Position numbers and translations under genes: made by a program. A stretch of 64,000 nt of DNA from UBA7672 sp031419455 (GTDB taxonomy: Bacteria; Pseudomonadota; Alphaproteobacteria; Caulobacterales; Hyphomonadaceae), in NCBI GenBank assembly GCA_031419455.1, contig JANOKS010000005.1, forward strand, positions 1 to 64,000. The letters are read 5' to 3'. Under the pieces are notes generated by a model. It was given only the letters and a program-made list of their open reading frames with translations. It searched no databases and had not been told where the DNA came from. Shown in pieces: positions 8,651 through 17,554 of this stretch (the stretch's first letter is position 1; each line of letters opens with the position of its first letter).

Positions 8651-8815
8651 GGCTTTCCCGCCTGCCAATCGCCAAGTGCATGAAAGTCGGCGGTATGCCG
8701 ATTATGCAATTTTAATACCGTGGTTATAGGTTAGGCTGATTGAAGGTCAGACGCCGCCGGGACGTTCCGGTGGGTTGGGCCGGCGGGTTCAGCCGGCGGG
8801 TTCAGGAGAAATCGC

Positions 8816-10324
8816 GTGGCGCTTGCGCATCGCTTGCAGCTGAGACAGGGGCAATCCCTTGTCATGACGCCGCAGCTGCAGCAGGCGATCAAGTTGCTCC
8901 AGCTCTCGAACGTCGAACTCCAGGAATATGTCGAGACCGAAATCGAGCGTAACCCGCTGCTGGCCCGGGCCGAGGGCGAGGGGCCGGCGCTCGACAATGA
9001 CGCTCCCGAAAAAACATCCGAACGCCGCGAGGAAATGCGCCTTGACGAGTCCGATGGCGCCGACAAGGCGAGCCGCGAACTCGATGCGGGATCCGACGAC
9101 GTCTACGAATCCGACAGCCCATCCGAGCGCGCCGATGAGGGCATGCAGGGCGGCCCCTCGGCGCAGCTCGACTGGTCGAAAGCCGGGTCGGGCAAGCAGG
9201 TGTCCGAGGACTTCGATCTCGAGGCGATCACCGCCGAAGAGAAATCGCTGCGCGATCACCTTGAAGACCAGCTCCAGATCGCCGGCCTGATCGAGGCTGA
9301 CCGCCTTATCGGGCTGCGACTGATCGAGGAGACGGACGAAGCCGGCTTCATGCGTGGCGACGTGCACGAGATCGCGACGGCGCTGGGTGTCGAGTTCGAG
9401 GATGTCGAGGCTGTGCTGCAGACGTGCCAGGGCTTCGAGCCCACCGGCGTCATGGCGCGCAATCTCCAGGAGTGCCTGACACTGCAGCTGAAGGAGCGAG
9501 ACCGCTTCGATCCGGCGATGCAGAAGCTGATCGAGAATCTGGAAGTTGCGGCGCGCCGCGATTTCCGCCGCCTGTGCGAACTGTGCGGCGTCGATCAGGA
9601 AGACATCATCGATATGCTGTCCGAGCTTCGTGCGCTGACGCCGCGCCCCGGCGCAGCCTTTGCAGGCGACGCTGCGCCCGCGATCACGCCGGATGTGTTC
9701 GTGCGCGAACTGCCGAACGGAACGTTCTCGGTGGAGCTCAACGCGGACACGCTGCCGCGCGTGCTGCTCGATCGCAGCTATTATGCGGAAGTCTCCGGCC
9801 TGTCGCGCACGGAAGAGGAGAAGACGTTCCTTTCCGAATGCCAGGCGTCGGCCAACTGGCTGATCAAGTCGCTGGACCAGCGCGCCCGCACGATCCTGAA
9901 AGTGTCGAGCGAGATCGTGCGCCAGCAGGACGGTTTCTTTGTTTCGGGCGTGCGGGCGCTGCGCCCGCTCAAACTCAAGACCGTGGCTGACGCGGTGGAG
10001 ATGCACGAATCGACTGTCTCGCGCGTCACCTCCAACAAGTATGTATCGACGCCGCGGGGCGTTTTCGAGCTCAAATATTTCTTCTCGGCGTCAATTCCTG
10101 CCGTCCAGGGCGGCGAGTCGCACTCGGCCGAAGCCGTGCGGCACCGCATCAAGGACATGATCGAACACGAAAATCGCGAGGCGGTCCTCTCCGACGACCA
10201 GATCGTCGAACGGCTTCGCGCATACGGTATCGATATCGCGCGGCGCACTGTCGCCAAATATCGCGAGTCGCTGCGAATTCCGTCGTCGGTGGAGCGCCGG
10301 CGCATTTTCGCAGTGGGCGGCTGA
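8816..10324 (+). CDS. rpoN: RNA polymerase sigma-54 factor
   Basis: A 502-aa sigma-54 starting at GTG after CAGGAGAA. Region I (LRQGQSLVMTPQLQQAIKLL) contacts activators, an acidic region II follows (about residues 55-115), and region III ends with the RpoN box ARRTVAKYRE near the C-terminus, which reads the -24 element. It directs transcription that needs enhancer-binding activators. The order lptB-rpoN-hpf-ptsN is strongly conserved in proteobacteria. The 165-base gap upstream contains an imperfect tandem GGCGGGTTCAG repeat next to the ribosome binding site. Confidence 0.97.
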   Translation: MALAHRLQLRQGQSLVMTPQLQQAIKLLQLSNVELQEYVETEIERNPLLARAEGEGPALDNDAPEKTSERREEMRLDESDGADKASRELDAGSDDVYESDSPSERADEGMQGGPSAQLDWSKAGSGKQVSEDFDLEAITAEEKSLRDHLEDQLQIAGLIEADRLIGLRLIEETDEAGFMRGDVHEIATALGVEFEDVEAVLQTCQGFEPTGVMARNLQECLTLQLKERDRFDPAMQKLIENLEVAARRDFRRLCELCGVDQEDIIDMLSELRALTPRPGAAFAGDAAPAITPDVFVRELPNGTFSVELNADTLPRVLLDRSYYAEVSGLSRTEEEKTFLSECQASANWLIKSLDQRARTILKVSSEIVRQQDGFFVSGVRALRPLKLKTVADAVEMHESTVSRVTSNKYVSTPRGVFELKYFFSASIPAVQGGESHSAEAVRHRIKDMIEHENREAVLSDDQIVERLRAYGIDIARRTVAKYRESLRIPSSVERRRIFAVGG

Positions 10325-10438
10325 CGACAGCCCGTTGACCTTCTGTGTTGGCGATCCCAAAGTTGATCTAGCTCAATGAGGTCGGGGCGCGTCTCCGAGC
10401 ATGCGGTTCTCGCATGCAGCCAGCAAAAGGAGCCTCCA

Positions 10439-11032
10439 TTGCAAGTCCAGATCGCGGGCAAGAAACTCGAAGTCGGCGCAGCATTGCAGGAACGGATCGC
10501 CTTCGGGCTTGAATCGCGAATATCCAAATACTTCAACCGAACCGGCGAAGCGTTCGTTACAGTCGCCAAGCCCGGCTGGGCCTTCTATGTCGATTGCTCG
10601 ATCCACCTACCGTCAGGCGTCACATTGCAGGCGCATGGCGAGGGCGAGGACGGCTACCAGGCATTCGAGATGGCGCTGGACAAGATCGAGACGCGCGTGC
10701 GGCGCTACAAGAACCGGCTACGCAACCATCGCGCGAAAGACGGCGCGGCGGTGGAAGTGGCCGCTGAGCGTATCATTCTGCCGCGAGATGAATCCGGTGA
10801 TGCGGATGAAATCGATGATCCGGTCGCGAATGGTCATGGCGAGGCGCCGGCGATTGTTGCAGAATCTGACACCAAGATTCAGACGATGACCGTTTCCATG
10901 GCGGTGATGCAGCTCGAACTGGCCGATTTCCCGGCAATGATGTTCCGCAATGCGGCTCACGGGCGGCTCAACATGGTCTATCGCCGGCCTGACGGTAACG
11001 TCGGCTGGGTTGACCCTGGTAAAGACGGCTGA
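10439..11032 (+). CDS. hpf: Long-form ribosome hibernation promoting factor
   Basis: From TTG at 10439, six bases after AAGGAG, the protein has 197 aa. The N-terminal S30AE/YfiA domain (about 1-100, QVQIAGKKLEVGAALQERI) binds the 30S decoding region. The C-terminal domain (about 140-197, TVSMAVMQLELADFPAMMFRNA) is the dimerisation part that lets long HPF join two 70S ribosomes into 100S particles. A variable acidic linker separates them. The gene follows rpoN and precedes ptsN as in many proteobacteria. An ATG 63 bases upstream would add unrelated residues and has no ribosome binding site. Confidence 0.93.
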   Translation: MQVQIAGKKLEVGAALQERIAFGLESRISKYFNRTGEAFVTVAKPGWAFYVDCSIHLPSGVTLQAHGEGEDGYQAFEMALDKIETRVRRYKNRLRNHRAKDGAAVEVAAERIILPRDESGDADEIDDPVANGHGEAPAIVAESDTKIQTMTVSMAVMQLELADFPAMMFRNAAHGRLNMVYRRPDGNVGWVDPGKDG

Positions 11033-11185
11033 AGACTTGCAGATGCATGCAGATCGGGACGGCGCTGGACTGGCGAAAGCCGGTTTTTCAAACCTCGTTC
11101 CGGTGGTAGCGGGTAGCGGTGTGGCAATCGCCCGGTCTTGTAGAGTTGAGTGTCCAATGAGCGTTTCGACTGGCAGGCGTTCCTG

Positions 11186-11656
11186 ATGTCCAGCCTTCGT
11201 GATCTCCTGCTTCCCAACGCAATCGTCGCGCGCGCCAGATGGCAGGGTCGAAAGCAGGTGCTGGCCGAGCTGTCTGGCCTCATGGCCAGGTCGCTGGGCC
11301 TTGATGCGCGCGAGGTTCACGAGGCCGTGCAGGAGCGTGAGCGTCTTGGTTCGACCGGCGTTGGCGAGGGCGTCGCGATTCCGCATGCGCGGATCGAGGC
11401 GCTGACGCGGCCGGTGGGCGGGTTTGCCCGGCTGCTGGAACCAGCCGACTTCGAGGCCATCGATGAGCGCCCGGCCGACCTGATCTTCATGCTGCTTGCG
11501 CCGACCGACGCCGGCGCCGAGCATCTGCGTGCGCTGGCCCGTGCGGCCCGCGTCTTTCGGCAGGAACGTGTCCGGACGGCCTTGCGTCAGGCGCAGACCA
11601 GCGACGCCGTCCTCGCTATCCTGTCGCCGGACACGATCTCGACGGACGCCGCGTAG
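11186..11656 (+). CDS. ptsN: Nitrogen PTS EIIA protein PtsN
   Basis: A 156-aa PTS_EIIA type-2 domain. The phosphorylated histidine is H67 in GVGEGVAIPHARIE. The start is taken at ATG 11186 because MSSLRDLLLPNAIVARARW matches where family members begin; a GTG 36 bases earlier is in frame. PtsN receives phosphate from the PTS-Ntr chain and regulates rather than transports, often acting on potassium or stress functions. No ptsP or npr gene is in the window. It closes the rpoN-hpf-ptsN block. Confidence 0.93.
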   Translation: MSSLRDLLLPNAIVARARWQGRKQVLAELSGLMARSLGLDAREVHEAVQERERLGSTGVGEGVAIPHARIEALTRPVGGFARLLEPADFEAIDERPADLIFMLLAPTDAGAEHLRALARAARVFRQERVRTALRQAQTSDAVLAILSPDTISTDAA

Positions 11657-11735
11657 TTCGCAACGCCGTTCGTAGTCGCTTGTACCGGGCAAAAAGGCCT
11701 GCGATTGGCCCATTCTCGATCCTTGCGTTTCCCCG

Positions 11736-11763
11736 CTTGATCCGGGGCAGGTCTCGCTATAAG
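11736..11763 (+). promoter_or_regulatory. Probable sigma-70 promoter of tRNA-Ala
   Basis: CTTGAT (11736-11741) and TATAAG (11758-11763) are separated by 16 bases and lie about 55 bases before the mature tRNA 5' end, leaving a plausible short leader. This rests on consensus match only. Confidence 0.45.
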
Positions 11764-11817
11764 CAACGCGCTCCCAAATCGGGGCGGCCAGCACGGCCGT
11801 TGCCGGTCCACGGTCGT

Positions 11818-11893
<76 letters not shown>

Positions 11894-11928
11894 ACTTCTC
11901 CCTGATCCGCAAGGAAACTGCGAAATCA

Positions 11929-11959
11929 AAACGGCCCGCGAGAAGATCGCGGGCCGTTT
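11929..11959. terminator. Bidirectional terminator
   Basis: A perfect 13-bp inverted repeat (AAACGGCCCGCGA and its complement) with a 5-nt loop. A-rich sequence precedes it and T-rich sequence follows it. It can end the tRNA-Ala transcript on the plus strand and the FYDLN-protein transcript on the minus strand. Confidence 0.85.
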
Positions 11960-11986
11960 GGCGTTTTGCGGTGTGGGTGGAGGACC

Positions 11987-12472
11987 CTAACGTTCCTCTT
12001 CGCCTTCTTCGACCTCGAGATCGTCGTCGGTGAGTTCATCTTCCTCGTCGATGACGGTCAGATCGTCGTCGTCCTCGTCATCGTCGTCCAGATCGTCATC
12101 ATCATCGTCGTCGTCATCATCGTCGAAGTCGTCCTCATCGTCGTCATCGTCGCTTTCGGCTTTGACAACTTCATCTTCATCGAGATCGACGGCTTCTTCT
12201 TCCTCGTCGTCCTCGTCTTCATCCTCGTCGTCGGACTCCTCGCCGTCGTCCTCGGTTTCCTCGTCATCTTCTGCGTCCGCGGCGACGACCACGGCCTTCT
12301 TGACGGGGGCGGGTTTGGGCTTGGCGGCGGCGCGCTTGGGCTTTGCCGCTTCAGGCACAACCTCGACAACAGTCTTGCACTTCGGACAGACAGGCGGGTG
12401 CTTGCCGAGGTCATAGAACCTGGACCCGCATTCCGGGCAGATGTGCTTCTCGCCGAGGTCGGTATTAGCCAA
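11987..12472 (-). CDS. FYDLN-type acidic protein (TIGR02300-like)
   Basis: From TTG at 12472 the product has 161 aa and begins MANTDLGEKHICPECG, as in the TIGR02300 family. Residues 10-35 hold two CxxC pairs around RFYDLGK, a small zinc ribbon. A Lys/Ala/Pro linker follows, then a C-terminal half made almost entirely of Asp and Glu, including an 11-residue Asp run. The function of the family is unknown; the tail suggests binding to a basic partner. A longer frame to 12604 exists, but it lacks family similarity and overlaps the aroA start region. It is divergent from aroA. Confidence 0.82.
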   Translation of the reverse strand: MANTDLGEKHICPECGSRFYDLGKHPPVCPKCKTVVEVVPEAAKPKRAAAKPKPAPVKKAVVVAADAEDDEETEDDGEESDDEDEDEDDEEEEAVDLDEDEVVKAESDDDDDEDDFDDDDDDDDDDDLDDDDEDDDDLTVIDEEDELTDDDLEVEEGEEER

Positions 12473-12588
12473 GGTCTTTTCCCCATGCTTGGGTCGGCGC
12501 TTGCCATGTCTGCGCGAGGCTGTAAAGCGCTCATGTTCCGCCGGCCAGATGGGGTCAGGCTGGACCATCCACAAGGCCACGAGAGCCA

Positions 12589-13920
12589 ATGCGCGCGCGT
12601 TCAAGACCTGTGGCCCGTATCGCCGGAAGCATCCGCGCCCCCGGAGACAAATCCTGCTCGCACAGAGCCATCATGATGGCTGCTGTCGCGGGCGGCGAAT
12701 CGACTGTGACGGGGTTGCTGGAAGGCGAAGACGTGCTCAACACGGCGCGCGCCGTGAAGGCGCTAGGCGCTGGCGTCGAGCGGACGGGCCAGGGCGCGTG
12801 GACAATCGCTGGCGTTGGCGCTGGCGGATTTCGTGCGCCGACGGACGATCTCGACTTTGGCAATTCGGGAACCGGCGCACGGCTGATGATGGGACTGGTT
12901 GGCGGCCATGACGTGTCTGCACGATTTGTGGGCGACGCGTCGCTGTCATCGCGGCCGATGGAGCGCGTGCTGAAGCCGCTGCGCGAAATGGGTGTCACCG
13001 CCGAGACAGCGCCGGGCGGACGATTGCCGGCGGTGATCCGGGGCGGACAGCTGAAGGCGGTCCGCTATGCCCCGCCGGAGGCGTCGGCGCAGGTGAAGTC
13101 AGCGATCCTGCTTGCCGGGCTGCGTGCGGAAGGGGTGACCGTAGTCGAGGAGAAGGAAGCGACGCGCGATCATACCGAGCGGATGCTACGGGCATTTGGC
13201 GTCGACGTCGGCGTTGAGACGCGCGCGGAAGGCGGTCCGATTGTCTCAATCAGAGGTGGGCAATCGTTGCGCGCGATCAAGGGCGCGTCGGTGGCGGGCG
13301 ATCCGTCTTCGGCGGCCTTTGCGATCGCGCTTGGACTGATCGCTGGCGACGGCGGCGCGACCGCGACGGGCATGCTCGACAATCGCACGCGCACCGGATT
13401 CTTCGACGCGGCGCGGGCGATGGGCGCCGACCTGAAGATCGAAGGCGACGGACAGGCGACGGGCGAGGCGACCATGCGCGTCATCGCGAATGCTTCGCGG
13501 CTGAAAGGCATCGCGCTGGATCCGGCGCTGGTGCCGTCGATGATCGACGAATTGCCGATCTTTGCGGTGCTGGCGGCGTTTGCGGACGGCAAGACGAAAG
13601 TGACCGGCGCTGCCGAACTGCGCGTCAAGGAGAGCGACCGGATCAAGGCGATCTGTGCGATGCTGTCGGTGAACGGCGTTGCGGTCGAGGAGCTACCCGA
13701 CGGCTTCATCGTGACCGGCTCTGGAGCGCGCGGCGCACCCGGCGGGGGCATGGTCGAAGCGCGTCATGACCACCGGATCGCCATGAGCGCGCTGGTGATG
13801 GGCTCGGCTGGGAAGGATGTGGTGACGGTCGACGACATTGCAATGATCGCCACGAGCTATCCCGAATTCTTCGACCACATGGCCTCGCTGGGCGCGAACA
13901 TCGAGCGGGATGGGCGATGA
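12589..13920 (+). CDS. aroA: EPSP synthase, class II (CP4-like)
   Basis: The 443-aa enzyme joins shikimate 3-phosphate to PEP in aromatic amino-acid synthesis. It resembles class II (CP4-type) enzymes: PGDKSCSHR, GLLEGEDVLNTARAVKALGAG, LDFGNSGTGARL, RDHTERMLRAFG, PSMIDELPI and RVKESDRIKA. At the position where CP4 has the alanine that gives glyphosate tolerance, this protein has G94 (N92-S93-G94-T95-G96). Its TGA overlaps the cmk start as ATGA, so the two are translationally coupled. The aroA-cmk pairing is common in alphaproteobacteria. Confidence 0.95.
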   Translation: MRARSRPVARIAGSIRAPGDKSCSHRAIMMAAVAGGESTVTGLLEGEDVLNTARAVKALGAGVERTGQGAWTIAGVGAGGFRAPTDDLDFGNSGTGARLMMGLVGGHDVSARFVGDASLSSRPMERVLKPLREMGVTAETAPGGRLPAVIRGGQLKAVRYAPPEASAQVKSAILLAGLRAEGVTVVEEKEATRDHTERMLRAFGVDVGVETRAEGGPIVSIRGGQSLRAIKGASVAGDPSSAAFAIALGLIAGDGGATATGMLDNRTRTGFFDAARAMGADLKIEGDGQATGEATMRVIANASRLKGIALDPALVPSMIDELPIFAVLAAFADGKTKVTGAAELRVKESDRIKAICAMLSVNGVAVEELPDGFIVTGSGARGAPGGGMVEARHDHRIAMSALVMGSAGKDVVTVDDIAMIATSYPEFFDHMASLGANIERDGR

Positions 13921-14549
13921 TCATCGCGATCGATGGAACGACGTCGTCGGGCAAGGGCACGCTGGCGAAGCGGCTGGCGAAGCATTATCGGCTGCCGCAT
14001 CTCGATACAGGTCTGCTATATCGCGCGGTGGCGAAGGCGGCGCTCGGCGAGGGAGTCCGGCTCGATGACGAAAACGAATGCGCGCGGCTGGCGGCGGATG
14101 TGAAGCTCGATGCGTTTGATGAGCGCGAGTTGAGAAGCTCAGGCGTCGGGGCTGCGGCTTCGGTGGTGGCGAGTTTGCCGGCGGTGCGCCGTGCGCTGTT
14201 CGAACTGCAGCGGACTTTCGCGAAGCAGGAGGGCGGGGCGCTTCTGGATGGTCGCGACATCGGGACGGTGATCGCGCCGGATGCCGATGTGAAGCTGTGG
14301 GTCGATGCGGCGGTGGAAGAGCGGGCGCGGCGGCGGTTTCTGGAATTGTCGGGCATGGGCGAGAGCGTGACGGAGGCGGGTGTTCTCGACCAGCTGAAGG
14401 AACGCGATGCACGCGACGCGGCGCGGAAGGATGCGCCGATGAAGCCGGCGGACGATGCGGTGTGGATCGATACGACGCGGATGACACCGGATGAGTGTTT
14501 CGCGAAGGCGGTCGAGGTGATAGAGGCGCGGAAGGCGGCGGCGAGTTGA
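13917..14549 (+). CDS. cmk: Cytidylate kinase
   Basis: A 210-aa (d)CMP kinase. The P-loop is DGTTSSGKGTLAKRLA near the N-terminus, followed by HLDTGLLYRAVA (CMP site) and LLDGRDIGTVIAPDADVKLWVDA. The C-terminal part RFLELSGMGES...RDARDAARKDAP is the usual LID and Arg-rich region, though the insert is shorter than in E. coli. It makes CDP and dCDP for nucleic-acid synthesis. The start overlaps the aroA stop by four bases. Confidence 0.95.
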   Translation: MIIAIDGTTSSGKGTLAKRLAKHYRLPHLDTGLLYRAVAKAALGEGVRLDDENECARLAADVKLDAFDERELRSSGVGAAASVVASLPAVRRALFELQRTFAKQEGGALLDGRDIGTVIAPDADVKLWVDAAVEERARRRFLELSGMGESVTEAGVLDQLKERDARDAARKDAPMKPADDAVWIDTTRMTPDECFAKAVEVIEARKAAAS

Positions 14550-14576
14550 AGTAGCGCCGATTACGAAGCCGACGAG

Positions 14577-14981
14577 CTACCCGATCTTCGGTAGGAATGT
14601 AAATTCCATCCGTTCATCCTTCCCTGACGTGAAATAGTCAGGCGGAATGTCGAATCCAAGAGCGCCGCAAGTTTCGAGCGCGGCGCGTGCGGCGTCCGCA
14701 AATTTCTGGCTTGTTGAACCTTCCGCAAAGGGGGTTGGCGGGGACACCTGTTCTGGAGCTTGCTTGAAATGACCATCAGGCGTGAAGTTCACACTGAAGG
14801 TCACCATCGTGAACGTCTCTTTGGTTGCTGCCGGCGGAGACCAGCACCCTTTGTCGACTAACTGGTTTAGGACGAGATTCACGATTTCGCGTTTTCGCTC
14901 GCGTGTCAGCTGTGTTGTCTCCTGCGGCGCGAACGCGGCTAGGGTCAGCGACGCCAGCGCAATGGCGGCAAGTCGTTTCAT
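14577..14981 (-). CDS. Secreted TonB/TolA C-terminal-like small protein
   Basis: The product has 134 aa. A signal peptide (MKRLAAIALASLTLAAFA) precedes a domain with VTFSVNFTPDGHF...KFADAARAALETCGALGFDIPPDYF...MEFTFLPKIG. This resembles the C-terminal domain of TolA/TonB energy transducers. There is no N-terminal membrane anchor or Pro-rich spacer, so it is not a full TonB. Its ATG overlaps the stop of the serine hydrolase gene upstream (ATGA), making a two-gene unit. The role is unknown; a periplasmic binding function is a guess. Confidence 0.65.
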   Translation of the reverse strand: MKRLAAIALASLTLAAFAPQETTQLTRERKREIVNLVLNQLVDKGCWSPPAATKETFTMVTFSVNFTPDGHFKQAPEQVSPPTPFAEGSTSQKFADAARAALETCGALGFDIPPDYFTSGKDERMEFTFLPKIG

Positions 14982-16117
14982 ACGCCCACCGCCGCCCGCT
15001 GAACGTCGCCCGGTAGCTGTCCGGCCATGCCTTCCAGGGTCGTATTGGTGAGATTCACGATCGTCAGCTTGCGCGTGGGATCGACGAACCAGCTGTGGCC
15101 CCACACGCCGCCCCATTGCCAGGAGCCGGGAGAGAGGGCCGAGCCGGAGGCTGCGGGGTCGAGCAGGATGGAGCCGCCGAAGCCGAAGGCGGTGTTGCCG
15201 GTGGGGTCGAACAGGATGCGGAGCGGGCCGACCTGGTTCGACATCATCGCTTGCGTTGTTTCTTTCGAAAGTATCGGCGCGCCGCCGGCGCGGATGGCGT
15301 CGAGGAAGCGGACGATGTCGAGCGCCTTGCCGTTCATGCAGCCGCCGCCGCCCTGGAAGGCGTTGCGGTTGAAGGCCCGCGACGTGCCAAGATTGATCGG
15401 CGCGCAGCCGGGGAGGAAGGGCTGCTTGAAATTGTCGCCGATCGCAACTGGCTCGGGCGCGGCGTTGGAGTAGGGCTGCACGAGACGCGTTTCGTCGGTG
15501 ACGAAGAACGACGTGTCGGTCATCTGCATCGGGCCGGTGACATATTTGTGGACCGCGCCTTCGACATCCGTGCCTTCGGCCTTCGCCATCACGGCGCCCA
15601 GCACGTCGATGGCGACAGAATAGAGCCATGCGGCGCCGGGCGGGAAGGTGAGTCCGGCCTTCACCATGCGGGCGAGGTTGTCCTCCATCGTGAAGTCGCC
15701 ATCGATGCCGGCAGAGACGGGGATGGTGTTGTAAGGACCCTCCGGCGGCTGGAGGAAATCGTAGGACAGGCCGGCCGTATGCGTGAGCAGGTGGCGGATG
15801 GTGATGGTGGGGGTCGCGCCGTCCGGCGTCTTCGGCTTGAAGTCGGGCAGGAAGTCGGCAACGCTTGTGGCGAGGCCGAACTTGCCGAGTTCGATCATGC
15901 GCATCGCGGCGGCGGTGACGATGGGCTTGCTGATGGAGGCGAGACGGAAGATCGCATCCGCGGTCATCGGCTTGGCCGTCTCGCGGTTGGCGAGGCCGTA
16001 GGGTTTGAAGTGGGCGAGTTCGCTATCCTTCATCACGGCGATCACGGCGCCGACGATGCGCTTCTCGTTGAGGGCCGAGGCGAGAGCTGCGTCGATGCGC
16101 TGGGTGAGGTTTGTCAT
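14978..16117 (-). CDS. Beta-lactamase-fold serine hydrolase (esterase-like)
   Basis: A 379-aa class C beta-lactamase/EstB-type hydrolase. The nucleophile motif is SISK in FRLASISKPIVTAA near residue 65, the second motif is the YSV in GAAWLYSVAIDVLG, and the third is WGHSWFVDP near the C-terminus in place of the usual HxG. No signal peptide is visible, so it is probably cytoplasmic and more likely an esterase than a beta-lactamase. It is the first gene of a pair with the small TonB-C-like protein and lies opposite to argD. Confidence 0.87.
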   Translation of the reverse strand: MTNLTQRIDAALASALNEKRIVGAVIAVMKDSELAHFKPYGLANRETAKPMTADAIFRLASISKPIVTAAAMRMIELGKFGLATSVADFLPDFKPKTPDGATPTITIRHLLTHTAGLSYDFLQPPEGPYNTIPVSAGIDGDFTMEDNLARMVKAGLTFPPGAAWLYSVAIDVLGAVMAKAEGTDVEGAVHKYVTGPMQMTDTSFFVTDETRLVQPYSNAAPEPVAIGDNFKQPFLPGCAPINLGTSRAFNRNAFQGGGGCMNGKALDIVRFLDAIRAGGAPILSKETTQAMMSNQVGPLRILFDPTGNTAFGFGGSILLDPAASGSALSPGSWQWGGVWGHSWFVDPTRKLTIVNLTNTTLEGMAGQLPGDVQRAAVGV

Positions 16118-16352
16118 GGGGCGAGCATGCCGTGGCGGGGGTGGAGGTCAAGGGCGGGCCGGACGTGCCGGAGAGTTAGGTCGGTGCTCGGCGCTAACAC
16201 GCCAACTGCCGGCCGGGAGTCGGTGGTCCAGAGCTCAGAATCGCGCATATTCATTGACATAACGGTCGGCGCGCCGCATTGAGCGCGCTTTCCGAAACGG
16301 CCTTGAGCAAGGTCAGGAGTCGTCCCCAGCCGGCGTCACAGGAGATGTCTAC

Positions 16353-17543
16353 ATGTCGAACGCAGTGCTGCCCGTCTATGCCCCGAGCCCGGTGGTGTTC
16401 GCGCGAGGCGAGGGCGTGCGCATGTATGACGACAAGGGCAAGGCATATCTCGACTTCATCGCGGGCATCGCGGTGACCTCGCTCGGGCATTGCAATCCGG
16501 TGCTGGTGAAGGCGCTGACGGAGCAGGCCAACACGTTGTGGCATACCTCGAACATGTTTCGCGTGCCGGGGCAGGAGCGGCTGGCACAGCGCTATGTCGA
16601 CTTGACGTTTGCGGACTTTGCTTTCTTCACCAACTCGGGCGCGGAATCGATCGAGGGCTGCATCAAGATCGCGCGGCGCTATCACTGGTCGAAGGGCCAG
16701 CCTGAGCGGATCGGCATCCTGTCGTTCGAGGGCTCGTTCCACGGGCGCACGCTGGGCGGCATCAATGCCGGCGCGCAGGAGAAGTATCGCGAGGGGTTTG
16801 GTCCGCGACTTCCGGGATTCAGGTCGATCCCGTTTGGCGACCATGAGGCGCTGAAGGAAGCGATCACGGCGCCGGACCTGGCGGCCGTGCTGATCGAACC
16901 GATACAGGGCGAGGGCGGCGTGCGCGCCGTGCCGGACCAGTGCCTGAAGGGGCTGCGTGATCTGTGCACCGAGCATGGCGTGCTCCTGATCTATGACGAG
17001 ATCCAGTGCGGCGGCGGACGGACGGGCAAGCTGTTTCACCACCAGTGGGTGGCGGGCGCGGAGCCCGACCTGCTGGCGGCGGCGAAGGGCATTGGCGGCG
17101 GCTTCCCGATGGGCATGATCCTCGCGAGCGCGGAGGCGGCGTCCGGCATGGCCAAGGGCGTCCACGGTACGACCTTCGGCGGCGGCCCGCTGGCGATGGC
17201 GGTGGGCAATGCGGTGCTCGACGTGATGACGGGCGAGGGCTTCTTCGAGCAGGTGCGCCGCGTGGCGGGCACGATGCAGCAGGGGATGGAGAGCCTGAAG
17301 GGGCGCTATCCGGAACTGGTGCTCGACGTGACCGGGTCGGGGCTGCTGCGCGGGCTGCGCATGCGCGACGATCCGATTCCACTGCGTGCCAAGCTTTCCG
17401 AGCGCGGCCTGCTGGTCGGCACGGCGGGCAACAACACGCTGCGTCTCGCGCCGCCGCTGGTGGTGACCGAGGACGATGTGCGCGAGGCGATCGACATCAT
17501 CGACCAGCAGTTCGCCAGCATGATGACGGCGGCTGGTTCGTAA
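16353..17543 (+). CDS. argD: Acetylornithine aminotransferase
   Basis: A 396-aa class III PLP aminotransferase. Key features are NSGAESIEGCIKIAR, LIEPIQGEGGV, LIYDEIQCGGGRTGKLF and the PLP lysine K245 in LAAAKGIGGGFPMG. It converts N-acetylglutamate semialdehyde to N-acetylornithine in arginine synthesis and may also serve lysine synthesis (DapC activity). The start follows CAGGAG with normal spacing. It lies 11 bases upstream of argF on the same strand, the usual alphaproteobacterial argD-argF arrangement. Upstream, 16118-16352 holds no gene that I can support. Confidence 0.95.
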   Translation: MSNAVLPVYAPSPVVFARGEGVRMYDDKGKAYLDFIAGIAVTSLGHCNPVLVKALTEQANTLWHTSNMFRVPGQERLAQRYVDLTFADFAFFTNSGAESIEGCIKIARRYHWSKGQPERIGILSFEGSFHGRTLGGINAGAQEKYREGFGPRLPGFRSIPFGDHEALKEAITAPDLAAVLIEPIQGEGGVRAVPDQCLKGLRDLCTEHGVLLIYDEIQCGGGRTGKLFHHQWVAGAEPDLLAAAKGIGGGFPMGMILASAEAASGMAKGVHGTTFGGGPLAMAVGNAVLDVMTGEGFFEQVRRVAGTMQQGMESLKGRYPELVLDVTGSGLLRGLRMRDDPIPLRAKLSERGLLVGTAGNNTLRLAPPLVVTEDDVREAIDIIDQQFASMMTAAGS

Positions 17544-17554
17544 GGGTCCGGGTC

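Noticed and set aside
12030..12416. Poly-serine frame opposite the FYDLN gene
   Set aside because: It is the antisense reading of the Asp/Glu codons of a recognised protein.
17006..17554. Long upstream frame fused to argF
   Set aside because: It lies entirely within argD in another phase, and its Gly/Arg-rich composition is that of a shadow frame.
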